From positions 558,001 to 622,000 of the forward strand of contig QANY01009435.1 in NCBI GenBank assembly GCA_003255025.1: 64,000 nucleotides of DNA. The letters run 5' to 3'. The notes under the pieces are model-generated. The model made no database searches, was not told the DNA's origin, and worked only from the letters and a program-made list of their open reading frames with translations. How positions within the stretch are numbered: the stretch's first letter is position 1; each line of letters starts with the position of its first letter. Made by a program: the position numbers and the translations under genes. Of the stretch, positions 46,211 to 60,141 are shown piece by piece. This DNA comes from Datisca glomerata. Lineage: Eukaryota; Streptophyta; Magnoliopsida; Cucurbitales; Datiscaceae.

Positions 46211-47260
46211 CCCTCTCTCTAACCTCTCTCTATACTCATCTTTCCTCCATTACATTCCTGCTCACAACTTTCAAGTAATTAACGTTGTTGTTCTCAGGAG
46301 TTCCAGTGCTATCAAACCGTAAGTTTTGTTTTAATTTAAACAGTAGTTGTTTATGAGACCATGTGAGTACTAATGTGAATTGCATATAACCATTACTATA
46401 AGCTCTACTAGTCATGATCATGTTGCTAACTCGAAGGCACTTAATGTGTAACTATTAAGGATGAGGAAGCACTCACTGTAGACTACATTAAGTTCAGGAA
46501 ACAATCAATGAACACTGATGGGACGTCACCCAAGTCACGTCTGGGTAAGGTCCGTTGAGCAGAGATTGCGTTAGGACCGTTGACCCCTCTAAAACGTTGA
46601 CAGACATGCTCAGTGTGAGTTATTTTGTTACCTGAATTGACTGTACCTATAGTGGTTAGCCCCCTCACTTGATGGATGTGCGTTGGTTAGCCGTAAGTTG
46701 GTGTGTATGTGTGTGTGTGTGTGTGTGTCTATATATATATATGACTTCTAAAGTGTCTAACATTTAAACTATATAGCGTATGTATGGTCTATCTCTCTAA
46801 TATTGTCCGGTTACTAATAATTTGGTGAGAGAGAGGTAGAGAGTGAAAAATGTGATTACTAATAAATAGCTAGAGAGATAGAAACATATATATATAGAGA
46901 GAGAGGGGGGGAGCGAGGGGGGAGGGAGAGAGATTTAATGGATATAAATAGAGAAAGAGAAAAAAATAGGGATGATGAAATATTTAGATAAAATTAGACA
47001 GAGAGAGAGATTTAATGGATATAAATAGAGAGAAAAATATAGAGAATGAGATGTTTAAATAAATAATATCAGGGTCCAACTAGTAACTAACTAAAAGAGA
47101 AAACTATTTAATCTAACGAAGTACTATATTTGATGTTTTTAAAGGTTGTAGACAAAATTGAATTTAAAATTGGAAAGCTGTCTAAACAATATCATTTTTA
47201 TGCTATAATATGATTATTCTTACCAAAACCCTTTGTACTAAAAGACAACTAAAAAAGCTG
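46211..47260. repeat. Intergenic DNA with (TG)n, (TA)n and GA-rich tracts
   Basis: (GT)n near 46706-46728 followed by (TA)n; GA-rich tract 46886-46934. The phrase GAGAGATTTAATGGATATAA occurs at about 46928 and 47007, a 79-bp spaced duplication. No gene seen; the 46236-46668 minus frames are not recognised. Confidence 0.6.
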
Positions 47261-47269
47261 AAAAAATAA

Positions 47270-47390
47270 GGTTAAAATGTAAAATACGCCCCTGCACTTT
47301 TACTAAATTGTAAACTATACCTCTAATTTTTTTTCATATTTTGATACCCCTACACTTTAATTAAACTGTAAAATATACTCATCAGTAACG
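47270..47390. repeat. Left terminal inverted repeat of the MULE
   Basis: Starts GGTTAAAATGTAAAATACG; inverse of 50575-50693 with scattered substitutions. Confidence 0.85.
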
Positions 47391-48272
47391 TTTTTTGGTT
47401 AAATCTAACAAAAAATTAACACTTCGTCCATTTTCCTCTATTTCCGTCCATTTCCTTCGTTATTTCCTTCAATTTCTATTATTTCCGTCCATTTACCTAC
47501 ACTACTTTACTCCTATAACTAACTCTCTTCTTTCCCCTCATTTTTAAGCTCTCATTTCAATTTCAACATATTTTCCAAATCTAGTTTCTCACCTGAAAGA
47601 AGGAAATATGCTTCATTAATAAATTTTTTTTACAATATGTTCATATGTTAAAAAACCTGCTTAATTTTGTACCCAAAAAATGACTCTGAAAATCTGCTTA
47701 TTTCCTATTGTAAAAACTGCTTAACAAAAAAATTGCACCTAAAAATGACTTTCATATATTCATTATCACATAAATTCACAAAATATACAGATATAACCAA
47801 AATAGCCATCATCTCATACATATATTCATAAAAATAGTTAGCATCTCAGACTTAAATTCACAAAATAGTTAGTATCTCATACACAAATTCACAAAATAGC
47901 CAGCATACCATCAATCACAGCCAATACCACATATTTCTACTTATGTTCCTTTTTCTTCCTAGGACTACATGTTGGAGTTGATTTCTTCTAGGAAGTTGGA
48001 CAACACTTGACGTTTCCTGAGATCCATACACAACTGTTGACGATCCTTGAGATCCTATCACATCAGTCGTAACTCATCAAAACTATCCAATAAGATGATT
48101 ATTAAATAGTAAAAAACTAATAATAAATGTAAATGATAGATTTTAACAATACGTACTGGTAATTTTGTCCTCGTTGTAGCAGTCGATTGTTCTCCAACAC
48201 TCTGAGATTGGTGCATACTAGTAGTAACCTAAACAAAATTCAATAAAATTACATTACAATTATTTAATAATA

Positions 48273-49211
48273 TTATATTAAAATACGTACAGTCTTCTTT
48301 CGAATCTTCATTTTCGGGTTGGGAGGTTGCTTGCATGTTCTATTGTTATGCCCCCATGCTTGACAATTGGCACATCTATGTGAAATGCCCTTATAACTAC
48401 CTTGATAAGTAGATGCATCATCCCCTTCTACACTTTTTCGAGCCTTTTTAGGTCTACCGGGTTTGGGTCTTACTGTTGGTGGTGTAACAGTATCAAAAGT
48501 TGATTTAGGCCATTGTTCATAACTAGGGGCTGGCGTTATGTAGTGGCGGTATGTTTTCAAGAATGTGTCTCTGCTATAGATAGGATCAACATAATCATCC
48601 ACCTTCTCCCTATTCTCCATAATACATAATGCGACATGACTACAAGATATGCCCGTAAGTTCCCAACTCCTACAACCACATTTCCTATTTCTCAAATCCA
48701 CATAAAATTTTGCACCCCACATGTGCTCCACCTCATACAGTCCATCTCTTCCTCTGTATGCAATGCAGCTCATTGCATCTTCCTTAGCCTCATTTACCTT
48801 CTTTTGAATCCTAGGACAAATGGACACATTTAATTTTCTCATTCCATCCATTTTTTCTTGAAACCTCTTCATAAGAATTCTTTTTATCATCTCCATTATT
48901 GTTAGGATGGGCTTGTCCCTTGCTTCCAATATCATCTTGTTAAAAACTTCAGCCACGTTATTACATAACATGTCACTTTTGGCTCCATAATCAAATGCAT
49001 GTTTAGACCCAGTATCTGTTTTCTTTCCTGATAGCCATGTGTAAGCCTTGACATTCAACTCTTTAATTCTCTCCATATACATGTCAAAGTTTGAACGGAT
49101 AGTTGCCCTGCCAGCATTCCATAAAAGGCCCTTGAGTGCCTTCCCTTTGAATTTTTTTGCATAATTGGCATATAAATGTCTAACACAATCCCTATGATTG
49201 GCTCTAGGCAT
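48273..49211 (-). pseudogene. MULE transposase, C-terminal part (SWIM and zinc knuckle)
   Basis: A 312-codon open frame beginning at ATG 49211 within the transposase, after the catalytic domain. Residues about 1-150 match the post-catalytic region of plant MuDR/FAR1-like transposases (VRHLYANYAKKFKG, LWNAGRATI, MYMERIKELN). A SWIM zinc finger follows, CGCRSWELTGISCSHVALCI (about residues 180-200), then a CCHC knuckle, CANCQAWGHNNRTC (about residues 281-294), with a GRPKK basic stretch between them. These parts bind DNA. The DDE core that should precede residue 1 is missing, so the product could bind but not cut DNA. The frame has no internal stop, which is notable. Confidence 0.85.
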
Positions 49212-49356
49212 TAACGCCTTTACAATTTCACGTAAACCCTACAAACAAATTAATTAAAACAAATTAAAAACGAATACAAGTATCCACATAAATGCTTAAA
49301 TAACTTGTAAAAAATTATAGAAGTATTAGTACCTTAGTTTTGTCTGACATTATAGT

Positions 49357-49851
49357 CTAACCACCCTCAGGCTCACTAAAATCCTCCAACACTTCACTAG
49401 ACCTACTATCATTATCATCGTCTTCCTCAATAACATGTTCATTTAATTCAGTATGTGGGGATGCATGTGCAAGTGCAGGTGCAGGTGGAGATGCAATACT
49501 AGATGCAGGTATACTACATTCACCTTGACTTTCAATAAACTTATTCACTGCATGTGACACATAAACTTGCAGCAATTCATGACCAAATAACTCAAGTTGG
49601 GAGAACACTTCATGTATATTAGCATCAGAACACATAGGCTTTAACATGCTTAAGTCCTCATGTGGAAACTTATAACTATACCCTAGTATATTACAATATC
49701 CTATTTCTTTCACTATACCTTTAATTCTAGATATGGATAATAAATCAGGATTAATATTATGAAATTTACATAGATCACCGTTCTTATATGTTATATTCAG
49801 AACATACTCAAACGTACCATCACAATAAATCTCTAGTGTTATGTCGTTCAT
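49357..49851 (-). pseudogene. MULE transposase, N-terminal PB1-like part
   Basis: Open frame of 164 codons from ATG 49849-49851. The first 100 residues (ITLEIYCDGTFEY, ISRIKGIVKEIGY, YSYKFPHEDLSML) resemble the PB1-like N-terminal domain common at the start of plant MULE transposases, with an acidic tail (EEDDDNDSRSSEVLEDFSEPEGG). It ends with a stop at 49357. Only 145 bp separate it from the C-terminal frame, where about 300 residues of catalytic domain are expected. An upstream extension of the frame is hydrophobic and AT-biased and is more likely untranslated. Confidence 0.75.
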
Positions 49852-50189
49852 TTCCACAATACTTGCTGTACTTTTCACTTGTAGTAACAAAACATAGGAT
49901 TTATGGATAAACAATACCCGAATAACAAAACACAGCCAAAAACAAAACAACTTTACAGAAGAAAAGAAAACAAAGCCAACCAAAACAACTTTATAGAACA
50001 AATAAAACTTTACAAAACAAAAATAAAGCCAGCCAAAACATCTTATATAACAAAACAAAGCCAAAAATAGAACCATAACAGTACAGAACCCCATAACTGT
50101 ATAACCCCATAACAAGCCAAATCTGTCCATAACCCCATAACTCATAACAAACCAGTACATAACCCCATTAACAAATAATCCCATAACCA

Positions 50190-50350
50190 GCCAACGAGAA
50201 CATAAATTGAGCCAAGAAACCCAACGAGAACATAAATCGAGCCATGAAAATCAATGAGAACATAAATCAAGCGAATCCAGAACAAAAATCAACGAACCCA
50301 TATTAGAAACCAACAAGAACATAAATCGAGCCATAGATGTCAATTATCGT
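50190..50350. repeat. Short tandem repeat in the MULE 5' region
   Basis: The phrase GAGAACATAAATCGAGCCA recurs with variation at about 50206, 50228, 50257 and 50315. Just before it (50040-50175) CATAACCCCATAAC-like phrases recur. No coding sense. Confidence 0.6.
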
Positions 50351-50574
50351 CGAAATAGAAAACAGAAATAAAAAAAAATCCAAATTGGAATGAAAAATTT
50401 GAATAATCAAAATAGAGTACATACCTGGAAGAATTCTTCAAGAAATTTTGAGCTTTTGACCCCTAAATCTGGCCAAGAAATCGAACCTTAGCCCTAGCCC
50501 TCTGTCGTGTGATGAACCCTTTCCCCCCTCCCCTGTAATTTTCATTTTAGTTTTAAAGTTATTTTTTCGAAATA

Positions 50575-50693
50575 TCTAACAGAATGATATATTTTACAGT
50601 TTAATTAAAGTATAAGGATCTAAAAATATAAAAAAATTAGAGGTATAATTTATAATTTAATAAAAGTGCAAGGATGTATTTTATATTTTAATA
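50575..50693. repeat. Right terminal inverted repeat of the MULE
   Basis: Inverse of 47270-47390; outer end followed by the AAAAAATAA duplication at 50694-50702. Confidence 0.85.
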
Positions 50694-50702
50694 AAAAAAT
50701 AA

Positions 50703-51423
50703 TTGAAGTTGCGTTTTCTCATCGGCATTAGTGCCGTGCCGCTCTCATTTAGTCCATCGCAACGAGCTCAACGGCCCAAATGAAATAAACGTAACTCCTC
50801 AACTTAAATTTGCAACATGAGAGAATCCATCCTATATAGGTAAACTACAACATCTAGAACATCAAGTACGTGATGAAGGTTTAACGATATCTATTAAGAA
50901 ACGCGAGTGAAGTAATTTAAAATACTTTTCAATGTAACAATTTAGTTTATAACTGCGTACTAGAGTCACTAGACCAATGGTTTCAAAACATCATGAAAAC
51001 TTCATTAATTAATTATACTCTCTAGACCGTAATTAGTATGTTCATATACAATATGAAAGTGACTTTCCGGTTTCCATTTCCCAAGTAGTAGATCTGCATT
51101 TGGAGAGTTGTCAATCCTCCTAACAATGATAGATTAGTCAAATATGACTTGTAAAATTTCGTACGTTCATACACTTTGCATCTATAATAGTCTGTGTATC
51201 TTTGTAAGTGTGTGTGTGGGGGNTGGGGTGGGAGAAATTTAGGAGAATTGCTTAAAATCTTGGAGATTCTGTTTATACAGAGAAACGCTTCTATAAAATT
51301 AAAGTTCTGTCAAGCAATCGAACATAAGTGATAGAATTGTAGAAATAGACCACAAGGGTTCATATCTTCAACAATAAAGGATAAACAGAATTAAGCTTCC
51401 AACTTCTTAACAGCAAAAAACTT
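50703..51423. other. 3' flank of RBX1, no feature recognised
   Basis: AT-rich non-coding DNA; one N at 51223 in a G/T-rich tract. No gene or repeat boundary seen. Confidence 0.5.
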
Positions 51424-52894
<1,471 letters not shown>

Positions 52895-53069
52895 GAGAAG
52901 ATTTTCTAGGGCGGATTTTTTATCTCTCAGGTCCTTCTCAGAGAGGAAAATTAATAGAAACTTGGAAGTCACAGAGAAAATAATGCAAATTAAGAAGCAA
53001 GAGGTAAGATATGTAGGCCTGGCCCGTGAGTCCCTTTCTAAAGTTGGGTCTCCACCCACCAAATAACTG

Positions 53070-56000
53070 CAGAATTGTCAATATTTTTTAATTCTTTAGA
53101 TTTTCGTTAACTTTTACTTTTTTTTAAGTTATAACATTTTTTAATAGAACATGTTTACCCTTATAATAAAAAAAATATTTTATTTTTTAATAATTTTATT
53201 AAATATTTTTTTAAAAGATTATAACATAATCGGGTATTTATAATCCATGTCCCTTAATTTAAGGTATATGCACAAGTAAATACGTATTGGTATCTTTTTA
53301 ATATAATATGTTTCTTAAATCATTTTTTAATTTAATATTAAGTCATTTTGAAGGAAAATATAATTTTCTTTTATTTTTATAGCTAACTAATATTTAAATA
53401 CATATCTAAAGGTGTCTGCATTTAATATTGATATATTATATACCGAAAGTATTATCTTGAAATATTTGAAATTTTTATGTTTTTTTTAATTTATTGACTT
53501 TTATAGAAATTCTGTAAATTAATATCTGAAATTTTTTATGATCCTTGATTAATGTTTGTTTATATTTAATGTAATTACATTTAATAATCCTATTTTATTC
53601 ATATTTTATATAAAATAGTCAATATTTAATGAATTTTTAAAATTTTAAAATCATAGATTTCACTAATTTTTTCTTTTATCCCTATATTATGGTTTGAAAT
53701 ATTTTGAATCAGTAATTGCCCTATTTTTAGATTTTTATTATTTTTAAACAATTTTCATATTTTTCCTATATGTCTCTCATAAAAGATTACATGAAAGTTT
53801 TAATTCTTTTCTTATTTATGAAAGTTCTTCATTTTCAAAGGATTTTGATATTTGTTACCGTATTTATTAGTTTTACTATTTTATGTTATGAATATGCATG
53901 TTAATACATAATTTTACATGTATATTCATGATAATTGATACACGGTCAGAGATAATATTTTCATAATTTGAAAAGGTATAATCAAAATAAATACTCATTA
54001 ACACCGATAGTATATATAAGTAATACATAAAGACATAATGTTAATGTTAATGCATAATTGTAGAAAAATAAAACTTACATATTTAAAAAGTACAATTCTT
54101 GTAAATATGCACTGGTAATAAAATAAAGTCATGTTAGTTACATAATAATTAATTAGTTATATGTAAATAGAACAAACTTATAGAAACTCAAATGATTATT
54201 TACATTACATCAAAAAAATTATTTACACGTTGATATTTATTGAGAATAAAATCAATTTACAAAGAGTAGAACTAGTTTATAAAATACATATCCAATTTAC
54301 ATATTATTAAACAACTATTTATACATGTACATATAGATTCTAATTGGTGTCATTTTTTTAGATTGCTAAGTTCATTTGACGACTCTCCCATCTGTTTTCC
54401 ATTTCTCATTTTGTAAAAAAAAAACATGCATTAACAATTCTTTCTTTTCCAGATTCAAGAATATACAGCCTAAAATTTGGGTTGTAAATTATAATTAACA
54501 TGAAGACATTTTAACCATGTAAATATGTATGCAAATGATATCATTTTATACTCAACAAGTGAATTTTTTAGAAAGACAGATAGATATTTGAGTAGATTTA
54601 TTAAGATTTGAACTTGGAGAGACAAATTTTTGGTTTCTTACAGAGACCTTTTAGAATTAGTAATATTTGCTAATAAATCTCATTACATAAATAATGAGAT
54701 TAATTAGTAGAGATGACTTTTTAAAATTTATTTTTAAATTCTTTATTTGTTGGAATTGTCTATTGATGATTTCAAATGTATGATGAATGATATTTATGAT
54801 ATAGAAATTACAAAAATCTGAAAATTTAAACAAATTTGACAAAGATCTAATATTTTCAAAAACTTGATGAAAATTTAATTATGTACTATAACTATGCTAG
54901 TAGCCTAAAACTCACAAATAACTACATCAATGCCAAGAAAGCTCCCTTGGACGAGTTATACCATATGGTAAGACTCGCATCTTAATTCTCGTCCATGAAA
55001 GCTCTCTCTCTCTCACCCAAACAGCAGAAAGCTTCTCGAAGCCTCTCTCTCGCCCCCTAACCTTCGTTCTAGAAGTGTTAGTTCATTCTCAGATTTGGTT
55101 CTTAATCCTGAATCTTAGGTATATTTTCGTTCTCAATATAAAGATTTATGTCTCCAAGAAAATTGGTTGGTGAGAAAACTGATTTCAGAAAGGACAGCTA
55201 ATCCTATCATGTTGGTTTCAATCTTGAGGAAGAGTTAAGGTATAGAAGAAGGGTTGGAAGTCAAGGTTATGGATAATAATCTCTTCTTATTAAAATTCAG
55301 TTTTAAGAAGGAAATGACAATTGAAGAAAGAGGTGTAAAAAACTAACTAAAATCAAACATTGATCATCTAAACTAACTAAAATCAACAGGTGTAAAAAAC
55401 AAAAACAAAAATAGGGAACAAATCTATAAGTTTATGGTAAAATCTGTCAAAATTTTAAATTTATGTCAATATTTTCAAAAAATCAGAATTTTTATAGATG
55501 ATGTAACATAAGTTTCATTTCTGTATTACTTATTTGCTTAAAATACGGGATTTAAAAAACTGATATTGACGTTAAATTGAATCCAAAAATTAAATTTCAA
55601 CCTGTAACACACTCAATTAACTCTCTCAAACTCCAAAACTCACATTTGAAAAAAAAAGCCAAACTCCACAATGAAGAAAAAACCATACATATATAACCAA
55701 CATCAACAACAATCAATCAATAAATATTTACAGGGTAATTATCAAATATCTAGTTACGCTAACATGAATGAAATTATTATCAACATCAACAATCAATATA
55801 TGTTTACAGACATACATCAACATTAACATTGATGAAACCACTATTTACACTAACAATAAAATTTTACACACATACAAATAACGATTACTAATATCTTACA
55901 TTGACGTTCACTATTAACACCAACAATCAATAATTTTTTACACGTAACAAAATTATTATCAATATCTAATTAAATTGACATGGATATAACCATTATCAAT

Positions 56001-56869
56001 ACCAACAATCAATAAGCGTTTACACTAGTAATGACAATTAAAAATATTAATTTTGAGAATGAATATTAATTTAAGAACAAAAAATGATTATCAAAATTAA
56101 TCAAGATCAAACAAGTTTGAAAATTTTCAGAAAACAAGGAACAATCTATAAGTTTTCGAAAAAAATAGAATGTTTTATTCCTAAAATTATAACTAAGGTA
56201 TAGAATTAAAATTAAAATATTTTTTTACTTAAATATAAAAGTAAGAAGTTACCTTAATTATAGGGATATGAAAAAAATCAACATAAAAATTAATTGTGAA
56301 AAAGTTATCACCAATTTCAAAAAGGATAAATAAGTTTAATATAAATAATTAAAAGTGAAAAAGTTTATATTGACAGAATTCAAAATAATTAGAAAACTTG
56401 CCAAAAATCTGATAGATGGTGTCAAATTTATTATTCACTGTATCTTTTGTTAAAAATTTCACATATATTATTTAGGTCTACATCACACACTGATACAACG
56501 AAGTTAACAGAAATTATAAGATGATTTATAATGAGAATAACTAAATGTGCACAATATTGAAAGCCCATGGGAAAAGTAATTTAATTTTAAATTACAAGAA
56601 TCACGTAAAACTATAGTTTTCAATTCTATTTTGGTAGTCGTTTTGCTTTGTTAAACAAGCAGCACATTTGAATATTTCTTTATTCTCTTTCAGATAAAAT
56701 TTGAGACATCTAAATGATACTAAAAAATAATATTAAAAATAATTTTTTTAAGCACCATACTGAATAACATAAATATTATATCAAATTTGGTTCAAATGAG
56801 AGAAACTATACAAATAAGGTATTTCAATATACAATAGAAAGATATATTTGTACATTTTTAACAAAACAA
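53070..56869. other. Long AT-rich intergenic stretch
   Basis: No recognisable coding frame. A CT-rich patch at 54996-55065 (CTCTCTCTCTC, GCCTCTCTCTCGCC) followed by less AT-rich sequence to about 55270 looks like the leader of a lost gene, but I could not identify a product. Repeated CAACATCAACAATCAAT phrases occur around 55700-56010. Confidence 0.45.
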
Positions 56870-57115
56870 CCCTAATTAATATTATATATATAACGTGCAA
56901 GGCATATTTTTTTTGTGATGGTCTCATGATATTTAATTATAGACTGTGATTGATCGTCATTTAATTCAAACTCAAATATAAATTTAAATTTGTAAATATT
57001 GAAATTAGTAAATTATCACTTATTTTATAAGAAAGAAGAAATGAATATTCTTAAATTTTTTATGTAGTTGATAAATCAGCAATATGAAACTAGAATTATC
57101 ATGTGCAATGTATGT
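56870..57115. repeat. Dispersed repeat related to 5640-5950
   Basis: Shares the order GTGCAAG(A/G)CAT, GGTCTC(G/A)TG(T/A)TATTTAAT, GTGATTG, and ACTAGA-TTATCAT-TGCAA with 5680-5900. Diverged and AT-rich; the family could be a Helitron, not proven. Confidence 0.5.
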
Positions 57116-58198
57116 ATATTTCTACTATAGGGGGAAGGAGGAGCTTCAAACTTGAGATGAGAGAGAAAGAGAGACAAAGCAAGAGAGAAGATAAGTCGAT
57201 GATGAGCTTCAAACTGAGTTATGGTTGTTTTTTTTCTTATTATTCGGTATTTTTTTGTTGAGTAGAAATCATACGCACAAACTTTCTCCGATTGTCAGTT
57301 TATACTCATGAAATTTAAAATGAACAATTTTATTTTATGAACTTTTAAGATAGATAAATTTACAACACTTGATTTATCTTTATTAGGACCCAACTTGAAG
57401 GTGAAGATGCTGATGTAGATGGCAATGACAGAACTATGAAGGTGTTGAAGAAGAAGCTCATGAAGGAGCGGCAATCTTACAAAAATCAATGTGCGAAAAA
57501 ATTGCACAAGAATATTTTTATGGAGATGACTTGTAATTATGCAAAATCACACCGAAATCCCTTCAACATTCGATGACAGCGAGGAGGTTGATTTCTTTGT
57601 TACTTTCTAGGTCAAATCTCTTTTTCAGGGTGTTCTTCAAGTAAAGAACGTAATTTCTGGGTAATGGTCTTTAATTTTTTTATCTGCAATTTCTGGGCAA
57701 TGGACTTTTCTCTACTCTGTTATTAGGGTGATGTTCTGTAATTTCTTATTTCTTCTAACTCAAATCTACGAAAAAGAGAAGAAATTTCTTATTTTCAGAT
57801 CTGATTTCTGTAATTTATGGGCGTTTTCCCTGAGTCTGGATGAATCTGTGTGATGGTTCGTAATGGATATATTGAATTTGTGTAATGAGTGTTAAGTTAT
57901 TTTGTGTAATGGTTCTATTGAATCTGTGTAATGGGTATTAAGTTGTTTTGTGTAATGGCCGAGAATTCATTCTGTTATGCCGAGAATTCACATAGAATTC
58001 ATACACAAAAAGTTTTGCTTCTTTTAATCCACATTTTGACCATGAGGATGGAAATTAGTTTAGAAATAAAACTCGAAAACATGATAGAGATCAAGAACCA
58101 AGTGTCATAACAATGCGCATTTGGTATATTTTGTATTTTGTTCAATGGAGCAGCAAACATACCTTTTTGTGGCTACAACTCCAATTTTTTTTAAAAAT
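57116..58198. other. Sequence left of the CACTA terminus, no gene recognised
   Basis: Contains phrases such as TGTGTAATGG(G/T)T repeated several times at 57850-57960. It could be the interior of a 5'-truncated CACTA element; no transposase motif seen. Confidence 0.35.
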
Positions 58199-58466
58199 GT
58201 ATGAACATTAGCGGTAGTTTAAAACCGCCGCTATATTTTCTCACCTTTGTCTGCACTTTATAACCGCCAGTATAAGTCAGAGAAAACCGCCGTTATTGGT
58301 CAGGATTTAGCGGCGGTCCTCCCGCGGTTAAGAAAACTGCCTCAAAAACTTTTGCGGTGGCAGTTTTCACTATGGTTGTCGAACCACCGCATAAATTTTT
58401 GACGACAGTTAAAATCGCCATTGTAATCTTCTAAAACCGTCACAATTGATCATTTTTCCTGTAGTG
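58199..58466. mobile_element. 3' terminus of a second CACTA element (5' part not found)
   Basis: Same subterminal repeats as 2735-2975 (AAAACCGCCG, TAGCGGCGGTCCTC, AACCACCGC). The end, reverse complemented, is CACTACAGGAAAAATGATC. The left end with its TIR was not found within the window, so the element seems truncated. Confidence 0.75.
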
Positions 58467-58639
58467 GATTGTGCTACTATGGAGGTGCGGCTAGAGAAGA
58501 ATATTAAAAATACGAAGGAACTAGGGTATTTTTGGAGACTTCATTAGTTTTGGTGGTTAGTGCATATGTGGGTTTGGTTGGTGTGGCCGTGTGGTGGTTC
58601 ATTTGGGAAGGAAATTGGTTAAAATATTTGTTTCCTATG

Positions 58640-58905
58640 AATTAATTAAAGTAATAAGCAATAATAACCCAACACATTTTAATTTAAGAGTAAAACTGAA
58701 AATTAACAATTATAGTATAACATTCTCTGACACATTCCATTAAAATAATTAAAAGTATTTAACATTCTCATCATTATATCATAACATTCTTAATTGTTAC
58801 CAAATACAGTAATCTTAATATTCTAAACATCTTACTTCTCACAATCACATTCTGACAATCTTATTCTGAAAATTATTTACTCTCAATCTCATAACAAACG
58901 ACTCT
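58640..58905. mobile_element. DNA-transposon end related to the 13.8-15.4 kb insertion
   Basis: Matches 14810-14990 and 15240-15428 in order (AAAATT-AAA-TTGACAAT, ATTGTTACCA, AGTAATCTTAAT, CAATCTTATTC). Ends CAATCTCATAACAAACGACT near 58905. Only one terminal region is clear. Confidence 0.5.
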
Positions 58906-60141
58906 TTCAGGGCTAGGCGTAATTACCTTCAGCTTTAGTATGGGTCTCTAGGACTTTTGGTGCACTTATTAGGTCTAGGTCTCTAGGGCTTAGAGTGGGT
59001 TCTTATGCCTCTAGGACTTTCAGTCGAAATTGATCGAAATTTTGGGCTAAAATATATTCTCATATTCTTGAAAGTACAAAACAGAATTTACAGCTATGCA
59101 TAAAACATCAAGTAAATTTACCTGAACTTTATGACTTATGTCTTATACTTTAAAAGTTTAGTTGTGAATAATAACATAAGGAACCATATATTTAAATAAC
59201 ACAGATTTATGTACTAAAAATGCTCACTGAGGAAAATAGTCCATTTTTAAAAAATAAGTAAGTGAATGATAAAAAAAAGTTGTATTTGTAAGAATGACTT
59301 TTTTTAATGGTAAATTTTTTGATAAAATTGTAAAAAATTTACGTACAAGTATATTATGAAATATTTTTATATATCATAGTATATATTTATATACCAGAGT
59401 ATATTTTAATATAACATAGTATATTTTTTATTAAATTTTTTTATACCATCTGTACTAATCATACATCACTAAAAAAATACCAGACTCAACATCTTCCTAC
59501 ACCCAACCCATCTCATCCTTCTCTTCTTCACCTCTATCTCTCGATGGATCCTAGAAATTATATAACAAAATGATGAGAAATACACAAAATCATGAAATCT
59601 ATAAATCAAAACACACACAAACCAGAAAAATAGAAGATGAGACCAAACACACCCAAAATCAAATAAAGATACCCAAGCACACCCAAACACACCCAAACAG
59701 ACGAGCACCACCGCACATCACCATGCGCGATAGAGAAGAATGAAGAGAGTGCGAGAGAGAAGAAATATGCACAAGAGAGAAGAAAAAGGAAGAAAATATG
59801 GGTTTGATAAATTCAGTCATTTGTGCAAATAAAGAAATATTCGGCCATTTAACAAAATCAATAAAAAAAAAGTGGTACTATCTCCTAATTTTCCCTTTAT
59901 AATCATTGATCCCTACGTTTTATCCTTTCATGTTTTTAGAGGCTAAATTATGTTTTTTCTTGAAATGTGATTCATTTTTCCCTCGTTTTTATTAATTCAA
60001 TTTACATCTACTCTCCACTAATAAGTTATTATAAGAATTATGATGTATGAGATAACAATGATGATTAATTTTCAGTTAGCGATATACTTATAAATGTGAA
60101 GAATCTTCAATCAAGTAATATCATTGGTCCGTCGGTGATAC
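58906..60141. other. AT-rich intergenic DNA
   Basis: No gene recognised. AGTATAT-type tandem phrases at 59345-59435 and CACCCAAACA repeats at 59645-59700 explain the 59469-59711 minus frame, which I do not accept as coding. Confidence 0.45.

Larger units (their letters stand above)
47270..50693 (-). mobile_element. MULE (Mutator-like) DNA transposon with internal deletion
   Basis: A 9-bp duplication AAAAAATAA (47261-47269 and 50694-50702) flanks inverted repeats of about 120 bp (47270-47390 and 50575-50693). These share CACTTTTA(C/T)TAAATTGTA-type sequence and CTTTAATTAAACTGTAAAATAT. The transposase gene on the minus strand is present in two parts without its catalytic centre. Length 3424 bp. 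Confidence 0.9.

Noticed and set aside
49852..50184. Hydrophobic N-terminal extension of the MULE frame
   Set aside because: Composed of AT-rich repetitive CATAAC/AACAAAG phrases; the PB1-like domain begins at the ATG at 49849-49851.
59469..59711. 80-codon minus frame with apparent membrane segments
   Set aside because: Produced by CACCCAAACA-type repeats and AT-rich sequence; no motif or neighbour supports it.
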